From NCBI RefSeq assembly GCF_002936985.1, contig NZ_MPZN01000036.1, forward strand, positions 1 through 35,176: a stretch of DNA of 35,176 nt, in the 5' to 3' direction. Position numbers and translations under genes: made by a program. Under the pieces are notes generated by a model. That model did not search any database. It saw only the letters and a program-made list of their open reading frames with translations, and was not told where the DNA came from. Within the stretch, counting starts at the first letter, position 1; every line of letters begins with the position of its first letter. Below are positions 22,596 to 30,277 of the stretch, one piece after another. The DNA comes from Microterricola pindariensis (GTDB taxonomy: Bacteria; Actinomycetota; Actinomycetes; Actinomycetales; Microbacteriaceae).

Positions 22596-23012
22596 TCAGC
22601 CCACATTTCCCTCTGGGGCGATCTCGGCGATCAGGGCCTCGACGCGGGCCCGGATGTCGTCGCGAATCGGGCGCACGGCCTCGATGCCCTGCCCGGCCGG
22701 GTCCTCCAGCTCCCAGTCCTCGTAGCGCTTCCCGGGGAAGATGGGGCAGGCGTCGCCGCAGCCCATGGTGATGACGACGTCCGAGTCGCGGACGGCCTCG
22801 GTCGTCAGCACCTTCGGCGCATTGCCCGCGATGTCGATGCCCAGCTCGGCCATCGCCTGGACCGCGACGGGGTTGATCGCGTCCTTCGGCTCCGAGCCGG
22901 CGGAAAGCACGTCGATGCGCCCGGCCGACAGCGCGCTCAGGAACCCAGCGGCCATCTGTGAGCGGCCGGCGTTGTGTACGCAGACGAAGAGGACGGAGGG
23001 CTTGTCTGGCAT
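22596..23012 (-). CDS. arsC: Arsenate reductase, low-molecular-weight phosphatase type
   Basis: 138 residues. Reduces arsenate to arsenite using the P-loop C11-VHNAGR-S18 (Cx5RS) nucleophile loop. Resolving cysteines are C85 and C89 in TMGCGDACPIFPGKRYEDWELEDPAGQ, a signature of the thioredoxin- or mycothiol-coupled arsenate reductases rather than protein-tyrosine phosphatases. The C-terminal helix has IRDDIRARVEALI. ATG 23012 is used. It diverges from arsR across a 100-base region with an operator, so it is likely repressed by ArsR. No arsenite pump (Acr3 or ArsB) is in the window, so the arsenite formed must be exported by a protein encoded elsewhere. Confidence 0.95.
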   Translation of the reverse strand: MPDKPSVLFVCVHNAGRSQMAAGFLSALSAGRIDVLSAGSEPKDAINPVAVQAMAELGIDIAGNAPKVLTTEAVRDSDVVITMGCGDACPIFPGKRYEDWELEDPAGQGIEAVRPIRDDIRARVEALIAEIAPEGNVG

Positions 23013-23061
23013 GGCGGGTGCGGCTTTCTGTGCGGGAATCCCGGCTGGGAGGGCTGCTGGA

Positions 23062-23092
23062 ATCGTAGATAACTATATTGACGTTTGTCAAT
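23062..23092. promoter_or_regulatory. arsC promoter with ArsR operator
   Basis: ATTGAC (23077-23082), spacer GTTT, GTCAAT (23087-23092) is a perfect inverted repeat in an AT-rich patch. On the minus strand TTGACA (23091-23086) is a consensus -35, followed after 18 bases by TACGAT (23067-23062) as -10 for arsC. The repeat overlaps the -35, so a bound ArsR would block it and could also cover arsR expression. Confidence 0.75.
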
Positions 23093-23112
23093 GTAGTTGA
23101 GACGATGTTCAC

Positions 23113-23463
23113 ATGACGTTGACCGACTTGCTCCCCGCCACCGATGTGACCGCGTGCTGTGAACCGCTGACCCGCGAGTCCATCAGTGCGGAGAATGCCG
23201 GCGCCCTGGCCAGCACGCTCAAGGCCTTGGCGGACCCCACGCGGCTGCGCCTGCTCTCGATGGTCGCCGCTCACGTCGACGGCGAGGCCTGCGTCTGCGA
23301 CCTGACTGAGCCCGTTGGGCTGTCGCAGCCGACCGTCTCACACCACTTGAAAATTCTGGTGGAGGCCGGCTTCCTGACTCGCTCCAAGCGCGGCCTCTGG
23401 GCCTACTACCGCCTGGTGCCCGGAGCGCTCGACTCGGTCAGCCGCTTGCTCGTCACCATCTGA
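23113..23463 (+). CDS. arsR: ArsR-family arsenite-responsive repressor
   Basis: 116 residues with a winged helix: ALADPTRLRLLSMVAAH, then DLTEPVGLSQPTVSHHLKILVEAGFLTRSKRGLWAYYRL. Cysteines C15-C16 near the N-terminus (VTACCEP) and C60/C62 (ACVCDL) at the start of the alpha-3 region fit As(III) binding. The adjacent C15-C16 pair is the arrangement described for Corynebacterium glutamicum ArsR, which differs from the E. coli CxCxxC site. It represses until As(III) binds. Divergent from arsC, with the operator between them, and 43 bases before the ArsO-like gene. Confidence 0.95.
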   Translation: MTLTDLLPATDVTACCEPLTRESISAENAGALASTLKALADPTRLRLLSMVAAHVDGEACVCDLTEPVGLSQPTVSHHLKILVEAGFLTRSKRGLWAYYRLVPGALDSVSRLLVTI

Positions 23464-23506
23464 TGACGCGCCCTCTTCCCGCCCTCGCTTCCCCAGGAGA
23501 CCCTGC

Positions 23507-24889
23507 ATGACCATCGCCGAACTGCCCCTCGCCACCAAGCCCTCCTTCGACCGCCTCGCCGGCCACCCGGTGGCCGTCATTGGTGCGGGGCCCATCGGCC
23601 TGGCCGCCGCCGCCCAGCTCTTGGAGCGCGGCATCGACGTCGTGGTCTACGAGGCCGGCGAGACGGCAGGGGCCGCGGTGGCATCGTGGGGGCACACCCG
23701 TCTGTTCTCGCCGTGGGAGTACCTCGTCGACGAGGCCGCGGCACGCCTGCTGGACAAGGCAGGTTGGGAGGCCCCCTCCGCCAAGCGCCTGCCCTACGGG
23801 CGCGACCTCGTCAACGACTACCTCCTGCCGCTTGCGGCCACCCCGGAACTGGCGCCGCGCATCCGCTACGGCAGCACCGTCGTCGCCGTGTCCCGTCAGG
23901 GGATGGACCGCACGCGCACGGGCGGCCGGGCGAAGGCGCCATTCCTGCTGCGGGTGCAGACCACGGGCGGCACCATTGAGCAGCTGGCGCGCGCCGTCAT
24001 CGATGCGTCCGGCACGTATGCCAACCCCAATGGCCCGCTCTCGAGCGGGCTTCAGCCGGCGGCATCCGAGGTGCAGGCGAGCATCGCCCACGCGCTGCCC
24101 GACGTGCTCGGCGCCGAGCGCGCACGCTTCGCCGGCAAGCACGCGCTCGTCGTGGGTGCCGGGCACTCGGCCGCGAACACCCTGCTCAAGCTGGCCCAGC
24201 TCGCCGACGAGGCGCCGGGCACGAGCATCACCTGGGCGGTGCGCTCCGTCAGCCCGGTGCGGGTGTACGGCTCGGATGCCGACGAGCTCGAGGCCCGCGG
24301 CCAACTCGGCTCCCTGGTGCACGACCTCGTGCGTGCGGGCAAAGTCACCCTCATCGACCGGTTCGAGATCGACGACCTGCGCCCCACCGCGGAGGGCCGC
24401 GTCGAGGCGGTCGGGCGCCGCCGTCGCGAAGAGACAGCGATTGAGGCCGACGTCGTCGTGAACGCCACCGGGTTCCGCCCCAACCTGGACATGCTGCGCG
24501 AGGTGCGCCTGCACCTGGATGAGATCGTCGAGGCGCCCGCCCGCTTGGCCTCCCTCATCGACCCGAACCTGCACAGCTGCGGCACCGTCTACCCGCACGG
24601 CGTCGACGAGCTCGCGCACCCGGAGCCCAACTTCTACATCGCCGGCATGAAGAGCTACGGCCGCGCGCCCACCTTCCTGCTGCTCACCGGGTACGAGCAG
24701 GTGCGCTCCATCGCCGACGAGCTCGCCGGCAACAGTGAGGCGGCGCGGCTCGTGCAGCTGACCCTCCCGGACACCGGAGTCTGCTCGACGGCGCTCCCGA
24801 CCGCCGCGGGGACGCTCCCGCTGCTGGATGTCAGCGCATCCGGCTCCTGTGGAACGGCCCCAGCGGCATCCGCGAGTTGCTGCGGCTGA
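23507..24889 (+). CDS. ArsO-like FAD/NAD(P)-binding flavoprotein with Cys-rich tail
   Basis: 460 residues, class B flavin-monooxygenase-like fold. The FAD dinucleotide motif is VAVIGAGPIGLAAAAQLLERG (about 22-42), a second Rossmann motif is HALVVGAGHSAANTLLKLA, and VVNATGFRPNLDML is the typical ATG strand. The last 40 residues hold C426, C448 and the pair C458-C459, suited to binding As(III) or to redox exchange. Genes of this type lie next to arsR in many actinobacterial ars clusters and are called ArsO or flavin-dependent monooxygenase; the exact reaction is not settled. Probably co-transcribed with arsR. A hairpin terminator follows. An unrelated FAD oxidoreductase role is possible, but the location argues for arsenic. 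Confidence 0.85.
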   Translation: MTIAELPLATKPSFDRLAGHPVAVIGAGPIGLAAAAQLLERGIDVVVYEAGETAGAAVASWGHTRLFSPWEYLVDEAAARLLDKAGWEAPSAKRLPYGRDLVNDYLLPLAATPELAPRIRYGSTVVAVSRQGMDRTRTGGRAKAPFLLRVQTTGGTIEQLARAVIDASGTYANPNGPLSSGLQPAASEVQASIAHALPDVLGAERARFAGKHALVVGAGHSAANTLLKLAQLADEAPGTSITWAVRSVSPVRVYGSDADELEARGQLGSLVHDLVRAGKVTLIDRFEIDDLRPTAEGRVEAVGRRRREETAIEADVVVNATGFRPNLDMLREVRLHLDEIVEAPARLASLIDPNLHSCGTVYPHGVDELAHPEPNFYIAGMKSYGRAPTFLLLTGYEQVRSIADELAGNSEAARLVQLTLPDTGVCSTALPTAAGTLPLLDVSASGSCGTAPAASASCCG

Positions 24890-24924
24890 GGCCGGTGACG
24901 GCGCTCGCGCGCTGGCGACGAACA

Positions 24925-24954
24925 ACGGCCCCTCCGCACATGCGGAGGGGCCGT
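24925..24954. terminator. Bidirectional terminator between convergent genes
   Basis: ACGGCCCCTCCGCA (24925-24938) pairs perfectly with TGCGGAGGGGCCGT (24941-24954) around a two-base loop. It separates the plus-strand ArsO-like gene from the minus-strand SDR gene that ends at 24971. Confidence 0.88.
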
Positions 24955-24970
24955 CTCGACTGTGTGTGGC

Positions 24971-25756
24971 CTAGAAGTGGGTGCCGCCGTCGATGCGCAC
25001 CTCGGTGCCGGTGATGAAGGCGCCGTCCGAGCTGGCCAGCATGGCGACAACGCCCGCGACCGACTCGGGGCCGGCGAAGCCCTCGCCGATGGCCGGGGTG
25101 AGCTTCATGAACAGGCTGAAGTCGGCGTCATCCGGCAGGCCGGGGCCCTGGCTCTGCTTGCTCTCGCCGCTGCCGTCGGTCATGCCGGAGGAGATCGAGC
25201 CGGGCTGCACCGAGTTGAAGCGAATGCCCTGCTTGGCGTACTCGGAGGCGAGGGCGTGCGTCATCGACTGCACGCCGCCCTTGCTGGCCGCGTAGGCCGC
25301 CATGTAGGGGTGAGCGAACATCGACGAGGTCGAGCTGAAGTTCACCACGGCCGAGCCGTCGCCGTCGAGCAGCGCGGGGATCGCCTCGCGGATCATCAGG
25401 AAGGTGCCGACCAGGTTCACGTTGATGACCTGCTGGAAGGCCTCGAGCGTGGTCGAGTGGGTGTGCGAGGAGCGCAGGATGCCGGCCGCGTTCACGAGCA
25501 CGTCCAGGCCGCCGAGGGCCTCGACGGCGGTCGCGACCGCCGCCTTGACGGATGCCTCGTCGGCGATGTTGACGACGACCGTGCTGAGGCGCTCGGCGGC
25601 GTCGCCGGCCTTGGCCACGGTGTCGGCGAGGCCGCTCTCGCTCACGTCGGCGGCGACGATGCTGCCGCCCTCTGCGAGCATGCGCAGCACGGTGGCCTGG
25701 CCGATGCCCGAGCCACCGCCGGTGACGATGGCGCGGCGTCCGATGTAACGGTTCAT
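24971..25756 (-). CDS. SDR-family NAD(P)-dependent dehydrogenase
   Basis: 261 residues, classical short-chain dehydrogenase. Cofactor motif TGGGSGIG (12-19), NAAG (89-92), catalytic S142, Y155 and K159 in YAASK, then PGSISSGM. The acidic D37 after the second strand (VAADVSE) points to NAD(H) preference. The C-terminal ITGTEVRIDGGTHF is typical. ATG 25756 is chosen for its normal N-terminus (MNRYIGRRAIVTGG) and an AAAGG nine bases upstream. It diverges from a TetR regulator that likely controls it. The substrate is an unidentified alcohol or ketone. Confidence 0.94.
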   Translation of the reverse strand: MNRYIGRRAIVTGGGSGIGQATVLRMLAEGGSIVAADVSESGLADTVAKAGDAAERLSTVVVNIADEASVKAAVATAVEALGGLDVLVNAAGILRSSHTHSTTLEAFQQVINVNLVGTFLMIREAIPALLDGDGSAVVNFSSTSSMFAHPYMAAYAASKGGVQSMTHALASEYAKQGIRFNSVQPGSISSGMTDGSGESKQSQGPGLPDDADFSLFMKLTPAIGEGFAGPESVAGVVAMLASSDGAFITGTEVRIDGGTHF

Positions 25757-25790
25757 GTCTAGCGACCTTTCAATCAGGGGTGTTCTGCTA

Positions 25791-25820
25791 CACGTTACGC
25801 CAACTTGGCACAACGTGCCA
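25791..25820. promoter_or_regulatory. Candidate TetR operator in the SDR/TetR gap
   Basis: TGGCAC (25806-25811), spacer AAC, GTGCCA (25815-25820) is a perfect inverted repeat. An overlapping wider pair, CACGTT (25791-25796) with AACGTG (25812-25817), also fits. The 112-base divergent gap is the expected place for an autoregulatory TetR site. Confidence 0.5.
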
Positions 25821-25868
25821 GCGATGCAGGATGCGCACAGGTGGCATGGGCGGCGTACGCTCTTTCAC

Positions 25869-26510
25869 ATGGATTCCACTCCGCCGAGCCTCACCCAGCG
25901 CCGCAAGGCGGCAACCCAGCTGGAGATCGCGCGGGCCGCCGCCCGCCTGTTCGCCGAGCGGGGCGCCGACGCGGTGACGGCCGAGGAGATCGCCCAGCAG
26001 GCCGGGATCGCGGTGCGCACCTTCTACCGCTACTTCCGCACCAAGGAGGACGCGGTCGCGCCGCTGCTGACGGTGGGCGCCGGCCACTGGCGCACCCTGC
26101 TGGCCGCCGCGAGCCCGCAGGAAGACCTGATCGACGCCCTGGAGCGCACCATCGTCGAGGTGCTCACCCCGCACAGCGATGACGACCTCGAGATGCTGCG
26201 CTGGACACTCGGCCTGCTGCACGCGGCGGCGGATGACGCTGCCCTGCGTCTGGTCTGGTACCGCGTCAACGGTGAATCAGAGGTGCAGCTGCGCGAGGTG
26301 ATCGCGACGCTGGCCGGCCCGGGGGTCGACCCCTACGCTCTGCGGCTGATCGCCGCGGCCGCCACGGACGCGATGTGCATCGCCATCGAGGAGTGCGCGA
26401 CGGTCGAGGACCCGCTGCTCGACCCCGGCGCGCCTGCCGCCCTGGCGCGTCGCGCGCTGCGCGAGCTCACCCGCGGCGTGCAGCTGCGTCCCCCGGCCGC
26501 TGGCGGCTGA
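25869..26510 (+). CDS. TetR-family transcriptional regulator
   Basis: 213 residues. The N-terminal helix-turn-helix (about 10-56) reads RRKAATQLEIARAAARLFAERGADAVTAEEIAQQAGIAVRTFYRYFRTKEDAVAPLL, a clear TetR signature. The C-terminal all-helical domain is the ligand and dimer region, of unknown specificity. ATG 25869 puts the protein at normal length; an in-frame start further upstream would extend it through the divergent promoter region and is less likely. It probably represses the divergent SDR gene and itself. Confidence 0.93.
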   Translation: MDSTPPSLTQRRKAATQLEIARAAARLFAERGADAVTAEEIAQQAGIAVRTFYRYFRTKEDAVAPLLTVGAGHWRTLLAAASPQEDLIDALERTIVEVLTPHSDDDLEMLRWTLGLLHAAADDAALRLVWYRVNGESEVQLREVIATLAGPGVDPYALRLIAAAATDAMCIAIEECATVEDPLLDPGAPAALARRALRELTRGVQLRPPAAGG

Positions 26511-26620
26511 GCGGGCCCGCCGCACGCCGGCGCAGGGCCCACCGGGCCGAGCCGCCTAGACCACTGGCGGCGAGAACTCAAGCCATTGCGCCTGCTCGGT
26601 GACCCGCAAAGACTGGGTTC

Positions 26621-27715
26621 ATGGAAAGACTCACATCGGAAATTTCTGCGACGAAGCGAGCATTCCCCTCCGTGCAGCCGCGGGGCCCCCTCAGCCGCGC
26701 CGTGCTCAACCTCCTCGCCTCTGACGCGCCCAACCCGGAGCCGCTGCTCGGCGAGTTGAGCGAGCTGACGAGCATCGCGCTCGCCGCAAGCAGCGATCTC
26801 GTTCGCGACGAAGACATCCAGCTGTGCCTGTTCGTGCTCTACTCGCTGCATTATGGGGATGTCATCGAGCGTGGCGACGAGTGGGAGTGGCATCCGGCAC
26901 TCGTCGGCGCCCGGCTCGAGATCGAGCGTGCGTTCGAGGCCTCCCTGCGTGCGCAGGTGGCCTGCCCGCCGACGCCGGCCAGCGTGCAGGAGGATGTCGC
27001 CGCCGCACTCTTCGACATGACCAGCCCCGACAGCGGCCCCAGCCTCGCCCGCTACGTGGCCAAGCAGGCCACGGATGAGCAGCTGCGCGAGCTGCTGATT
27101 CAGCGCTCCGTGTACACGCTGAAGGAGGCCGACCCGCACTCCTGGGCCATCCCTCGGCTGACGGGGCGTGCCAAGGCGGCGCTCATCGAGATTCAGGCGG
27201 ATGAGTACGGGCAGGGCCGCCCGAACAACGTGCACGCGGCCGTCTACGCCGCCACCATGCGCTCGGTCGGGCTCGACGACAGTTATGGGGCGTACCTCGA
27301 CGAGGTGCCGGCCATCACGCTCGCCTCGCTCAACCTGATGACGATGTTCGGCCTCAATCGCCGCCTGCGGGGAGCGATCGTCGGCCACCTCGCCGCCTTT
27401 GAGATGACGTCCTCCATCCCGAGCCGGCTCAATTCCAACGGATTCCGCCGGCTGGGCTACGGCGAGGAGACCACGCGGTACTTCGACATCCATGTCGAGG
27501 CAGACGCGATTCACGAGCAGATCGCCGGGCGGGATCTCGCCGGGGCCCTCGCCGAAGACGAGCCGGAGCTTCTCGGAGACATCCTGTTCGGTGCAGCGGC
27601 CTGCCTGGCCGTGGACGGCTGGGCCGGGCAGCACATTCTCGAGGCGTGGCAAGACGGCCGGAGCTCGCTGCGCGTGCGGGACGCCGAGAGTGAGCCCGCG
27701 GAGGTGCTGCTGTGA
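26621..27715 (+). CDS. Iron-containing redox enzyme, heme-oxygenase-like diiron (HDO) family
   Basis: 364 residues with the all-helical heme-oxygenase-2-like fold. Candidate metal ligands lie in two conserved blocks: E190 with D194/E195 and H205 (ALIEIQADEYGQGRPNNVHAAVYAATM), and H256/E261, H291, D295 and H298 (GHLAAFEMTSSIPS and YFDIHVEADAIHEQI). HDO relatives use O2 and two irons to oxidise small molecules, such as fatty-acid decarboxylation (UndA) or N-oxidation (SznF). The substrate here is unknown. ATG 26621 lacks a clear Shine-Dalgarno. Its stop overlaps the CDGSH gene start by four bases, making the iron-sulfur protein the likely electron partner. Mention of those relatives is family knowledge, not proof. 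Confidence 0.85.
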   Translation: MERLTSEISATKRAFPSVQPRGPLSRAVLNLLASDAPNPEPLLGELSELTSIALAASSDLVRDEDIQLCLFVLYSLHYGDVIERGDEWEWHPALVGARLEIERAFEASLRAQVACPPTPASVQEDVAAALFDMTSPDSGPSLARYVAKQATDEQLRELLIQRSVYTLKEADPHSWAIPRLTGRAKAALIEIQADEYGQGRPNNVHAAVYAATMRSVGLDDSYGAYLDEVPAITLASLNLMTMFGLNRRLRGAIVGHLAAFEMTSSIPSRLNSNGFRRLGYGEETTRYFDIHVEADAIHEQIAGRDLAGALAEDEPELLGDILFGAAACLAVDGWAGQHILEAWQDGRSSLRVRDAESEPAEVLL

Positions 27716-27927
27716 CGCACCCCGAGCAGCCGGACGAGGAGACGCTCATCGTGGCCTGCCCCAACGGGCCGCTGCTCGTGCGGGGGCCGATCGAGATCGT
27801 CGACCCAGAGGGTGGCCAGTCGATGCACACCAGCCGCACAGTGGCGCTCTGCCGCTGCGGCGTCTCGACGATCAAGCCGTTCTGCGACGGGACGCACAAA
27901 CTCGTGGACTTCCGCACCGCGACATAG
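27712..27927 (+). CDS. CDGSH-type [2Fe-2S] protein
   Basis: 71 residues. The cluster-binding motif is complete: C47-x-C49-x2-S-x3-P-x-C58-DGTH62 in CRCGVSTIKPFCDGTHK, giving the 3Cys-1His site of mitoNEET-like proteins. The N-terminal part (LIVACPNGPLLVRGPIEIVDPEG) matches bacterial single-CDGSH proteins. It transfers electrons or clusters in the cytoplasm. The GTG start overlaps the stop of the diiron enzyme by four bases, so the two are coupled and probably work together. Confidence 0.95.
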   Translation: MTHPEQPDEETLIVACPNGPLLVRGPIEIVDPEGGQSMHTSRTVALCRCGVSTIKPFCDGTHKLVDFRTAT

Positions 27928-27949
27928 CGCCGCGCGGCCCGGGCGGCGC
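27927..27949. terminator. Short hairpin between convergent genes
   Basis: GCGCCGC (27927-27933) pairs with GCGGCGC (27943-27949) around a nine-base loop, filling the 27-base gap between the CDGSH gene and the convergent YbdK-type gene. It may terminate both strands. Confidence 0.45.
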
Positions 27950-27954
27950 AGCGC

Positions 27955-29067
27955 TCAGAGCGTGGGGAGCGGCGCCGGGGCCAGCGAGTGGTGCAGCAGC
28001 GCCGAGAGCTGCAGGGCGCCGCCCGCGCGGAACGCCGCGCGTTGACTGTCGGCGCCAGCGCCGTCCCGCAGGCGCTGCGCGAGCGCTGCCTCCACGAAGC
28101 CCGCGTCGCCGAGCGTCTGCAGCGCCGGCTGCACGTGCTCCAGGAGCGCCCGCACCACCTCGGCCGTGGCATCCAACTCACCGCTCAGCGGGTTGACCAG
28201 CCGGCCGTGCAGGCCGTCGCGAGCCGCCAGCCAAAGTTCCGCGGCGAGAAGCTCGCTCGGCGCTGGAGGCAGCGGAGCGGCGCTCAGGCTGGTGACGACG
28301 AGGGCACGCGAGAGGAGGGCCAGCAGCACGGACGATTCCGCATCGAGCTGGGCGTCGAACACCCGTATCTCGAGCGTGGGGAAGCGCTCGGACAGCCGCG
28401 CATCCCAGGCGATGCAAGCGAGGTCGACCGAGGCGCCCACGTCGACGATGCGGGCGGCGCGTGCGTCGTAGTCCGCCGCATCGAGGAAGTGGGGCGGGCA
28501 GCCGGATGTCGCCCAGCGGCGGGCCAGGAGCGCCCGCCAGCTCGCGAACCCGGTGTCGCGGCCATGCCAGAAGGGCGAGTTCGCGCCGAGCGCGAGCAGC
28601 ACCGGAATCCACGGGCGAACGCCGTTCAGGGCGTGCACCCCGGCGTCGCGGGACGGCACGTTCACATGCACGTGCAGGGCATTCAGCTGGTGGTCATCGG
28701 CGACCGCGCGCACGTCGTCGCGGATGCGTTCGTAGCGCCGCCCGGGGGTCGGGGCGGGCCACTCATCGGTGTCGAATGGCGCGCCCGTTCCTGCAGCGAG
28801 CACCCCCATCGACTCCGTGACGCGGCGGAGGCGGGCCCGAAACCCGTTCAGCGCCTCGAACGCCTGCTGCCGCGCGGCGAGCACCGGGGAGGAGTGCTCG
28901 AGCTGTGAGGCAAGAAACTCGGCGCCGACGTATCTGGCCACTGCCGGATCGCGCAACAGCTCGAGTCTGGCAGCCTCCGCAGCGGCCACGGGCCGGAGAA
29001 GGTCGGAACTCAAGAACATGAATTCCTCTTCGATGCCGAACGCTGTCTCGCTGGCCGGGGTGCTCAT
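27955..29067 (-). CDS. YbdK-type carboxylate-amine ligase (glutamate-cysteine ligase 2 family)
   Basis: 370 residues, the length of YbdK. The N-terminal ETAFGIEEEFMFLS is the GCS2 signature with the metal-binding Glu triplet. LNALHVHVNVPSRDAGVHALN holds the His residues of the active site, and RFPTLEIRVFDAQLDAESSVLLALLSRAL is the conserved late block. The family joins a carboxylate to an amine with ATP; E. coli YbdK has weak gamma-glutamylcysteine ligase activity and its true substrate is unclear. Actinobacteria usually make mycothiol, so a different ligation product is possible. ATG 29067 lies seven bases after the flavodoxin-family stop, forming an operon. Confidence 0.88.
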   Translation of the reverse strand: MSTPASETAFGIEEEFMFLSSDLLRPVAAAEAARLELLRDPAVARYVGAEFLASQLEHSSPVLAARQQAFEALNGFRARLRRVTESMGVLAAGTGAPFDTDEWPAPTPGRRYERIRDDVRAVADDHQLNALHVHVNVPSRDAGVHALNGVRPWIPVLLALGANSPFWHGRDTGFASWRALLARRWATSGCPPHFLDAADYDARAARIVDVGASVDLACIAWDARLSERFPTLEIRVFDAQLDAESSVLLALLSRALVVTSLSAAPLPPAPSELLAAELWLAARDGLHGRLVNPLSGELDATAEVVRALLEHVQPALQTLGDAGFVEAALAQRLRDGAGADSQRAAFRAGGALQLSALLHHSLAPAPLPTL

Positions 29068-29074
29068 GACCCGC

Positions 29075-29698
29075 TCACTCTGACTTTTCGGGCGGGTAGG
29101 GCGCGGAGCGCAGCGCGCCCGCCAGGTGGGCGGCATTGCGGGCGAGGGTGGCGTTCGCGGAGCGCACCGCCTCTGGCGTCTCGCTGAGATCCTTGTAGTC
29201 GACTTTCTCCATCGCCCGCCCGTTCCAGTACGTCCCGCCTTGGGCAGGAACGGTGAACCCCACATCGTTCAGCGCCTGGTGCAGGTCGGCGGTGATCTTG
29301 TGCGCCCCGTCTTCGTTGCCGACGACGCCGGTGACCGCGACCTTGTGGAAGAGGATGGGCCGGCCGGCGTCATCCGTGACCGAGAGTTCGGCGTCGAGGC
29401 GCTCCAGGATGCGCTGCATCACGCTCGACATCTGCCCCACCCAGGTCGGCGAGCAGAAGGCGACGATGTCGGCCGCGAGGATCTTCTCGCGCAGTTGGGG
29501 CCACTCATCGGAGCCGCCCATGTCTGTCTCGACGCCGGGTGCGAGGGTGAGGTCAACGGCCCGGGCGATCTCGCCGTGCACATTGTGCAGGGCGAACTGC
29601 TCGAGGAGCTGCGTTCCCAGGAGCTCCGTGCTCGACGCTTCGGGTGAGGGCTTCAAGGTTGCGTTGATGATGAGTACAGAGAGTGCTGAATCCGTCAT
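29075..29698 (-). CDS. Flavodoxin-family NAD(P)H-dependent oxidoreductase
   Basis: 207 residues with a flavodoxin-like FMN fold: LSVLIINATLKPSPEASSTELL (phosphate-loop region), ADIVAFCSPTWVGQMSSVMQRILERL (the SPTW.G..S flavin loop) and FHKVAVTGVVGNEDGAHKITADLHQALNDVGFTVPAQGGTYW, typical of multimeric flavodoxin WrbA-like and NADPH-dependent FMN reductases. It probably supplies electrons. ATG 29698 has GAGG only one base upstream, which is unusually close. First gene of a two-gene operon with the YbdK-type ligase. It diverges from the MarR gene at 29791. Confidence 0.88.
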   Translation of the reverse strand: MTDSALSVLIINATLKPSPEASSTELLGTQLLEQFALHNVHGEIARAVDLTLAPGVETDMGGSDEWPQLREKILAADIVAFCSPTWVGQMSSVMQRILERLDAELSVTDDAGRPILFHKVAVTGVVGNEDGAHKITADLHQALNDVGFTVPAQGGTYWNGRAMEKVDYKDLSETPEAVRSANATLARNAAHLAGALRSAPYPPEKSE

Positions 29699-29790
29699 TC
29701 CTCAGTTCTATGCGAGCTGGCGTGGGGGCGTAAAGGGCTTGACAAGCGCGCACCGAGGCCCGAAGCCCTCTGCTGGCTAAGCTCGGAACC

Positions 29791-30255
29791 GTGGACGCCC
29801 TCGACCCATCCCGACTCACCCGCGTGATCTCACCGCTCAAGCGCACGCTGCTGCGCGCGGCGCGGCAGGCCGACGGGCTCCCCGACATCCCGGATGCCCA
29901 GATCGAGGTGCTGCGCGCCCTGCCGGCCGGGTCCGCGCTGAGCCCCGGCGAGCTGGCCGCCCGGCTGCAGCTGAAGCCCTCGACGATCAGCAATCTGCTG
30001 GGATCCATGGCGGATGCCGGCCTCATCACCCGCACGCCGGCTGAGCATGACCGGCGCAGCAGCGAGGTGCGCGCGTCGGACGCGGCGCTCGAGCTGCTCC
30101 GACGCTTCGACCAGGCCAGCGGCGCAATCCTGGGGCAGGCGCTGGCGCTGATCGACCCGGGCGAGCGCGCGGCGCTCGCCGCAGCGCTGCCCGCGCTGGA
30201 GCGGCTGCAGGGCGCCCTCGAACAGGTATCGGCCGCGGATGGCGCGCACGCCTGA
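29791..30255 (+). CDS. MarR-family transcriptional regulator
   Basis: 154 residues. Winged helix (about 38-105): QIEVLRALPAGSALSPGELAARLQLKPSTISNLLGSMADAGLITRTPAEHDRRSSEVRASDAALELLRR, with the DRR wing that defines MarR proteins. The flanking helices form the dimer interface. The GTG start at 29791 gives a protein of normal size. It is followed after 79 bases by a flavin monooxygenase whose promoter carries a perfect palindrome, so it probably controls that gene in response to an aromatic ligand. Confidence 0.92.
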   Translation: MDALDPSRLTRVISPLKRTLLRAARQADGLPDIPDAQIEVLRALPAGSALSPGELAARLQLKPSTISNLLGSMADAGLITRTPAEHDRRSSEVRASDAALELLRRFDQASGAILGQALALIDPGERAALAAALPALERLQGALEQVSAADGAHA

Positions 30256-30277
30256 CCCACCGGACTCCCGACCGGGG

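Noticed and set aside
27955-29067. Canonical glutathione biosynthesis (gamma-glutamylcysteine ligase)
   Set aside because: No glutathione synthetase is adjacent, and the sequence is YbdK-type, whose physiological product is uncertain in organisms that usually make mycothiol.
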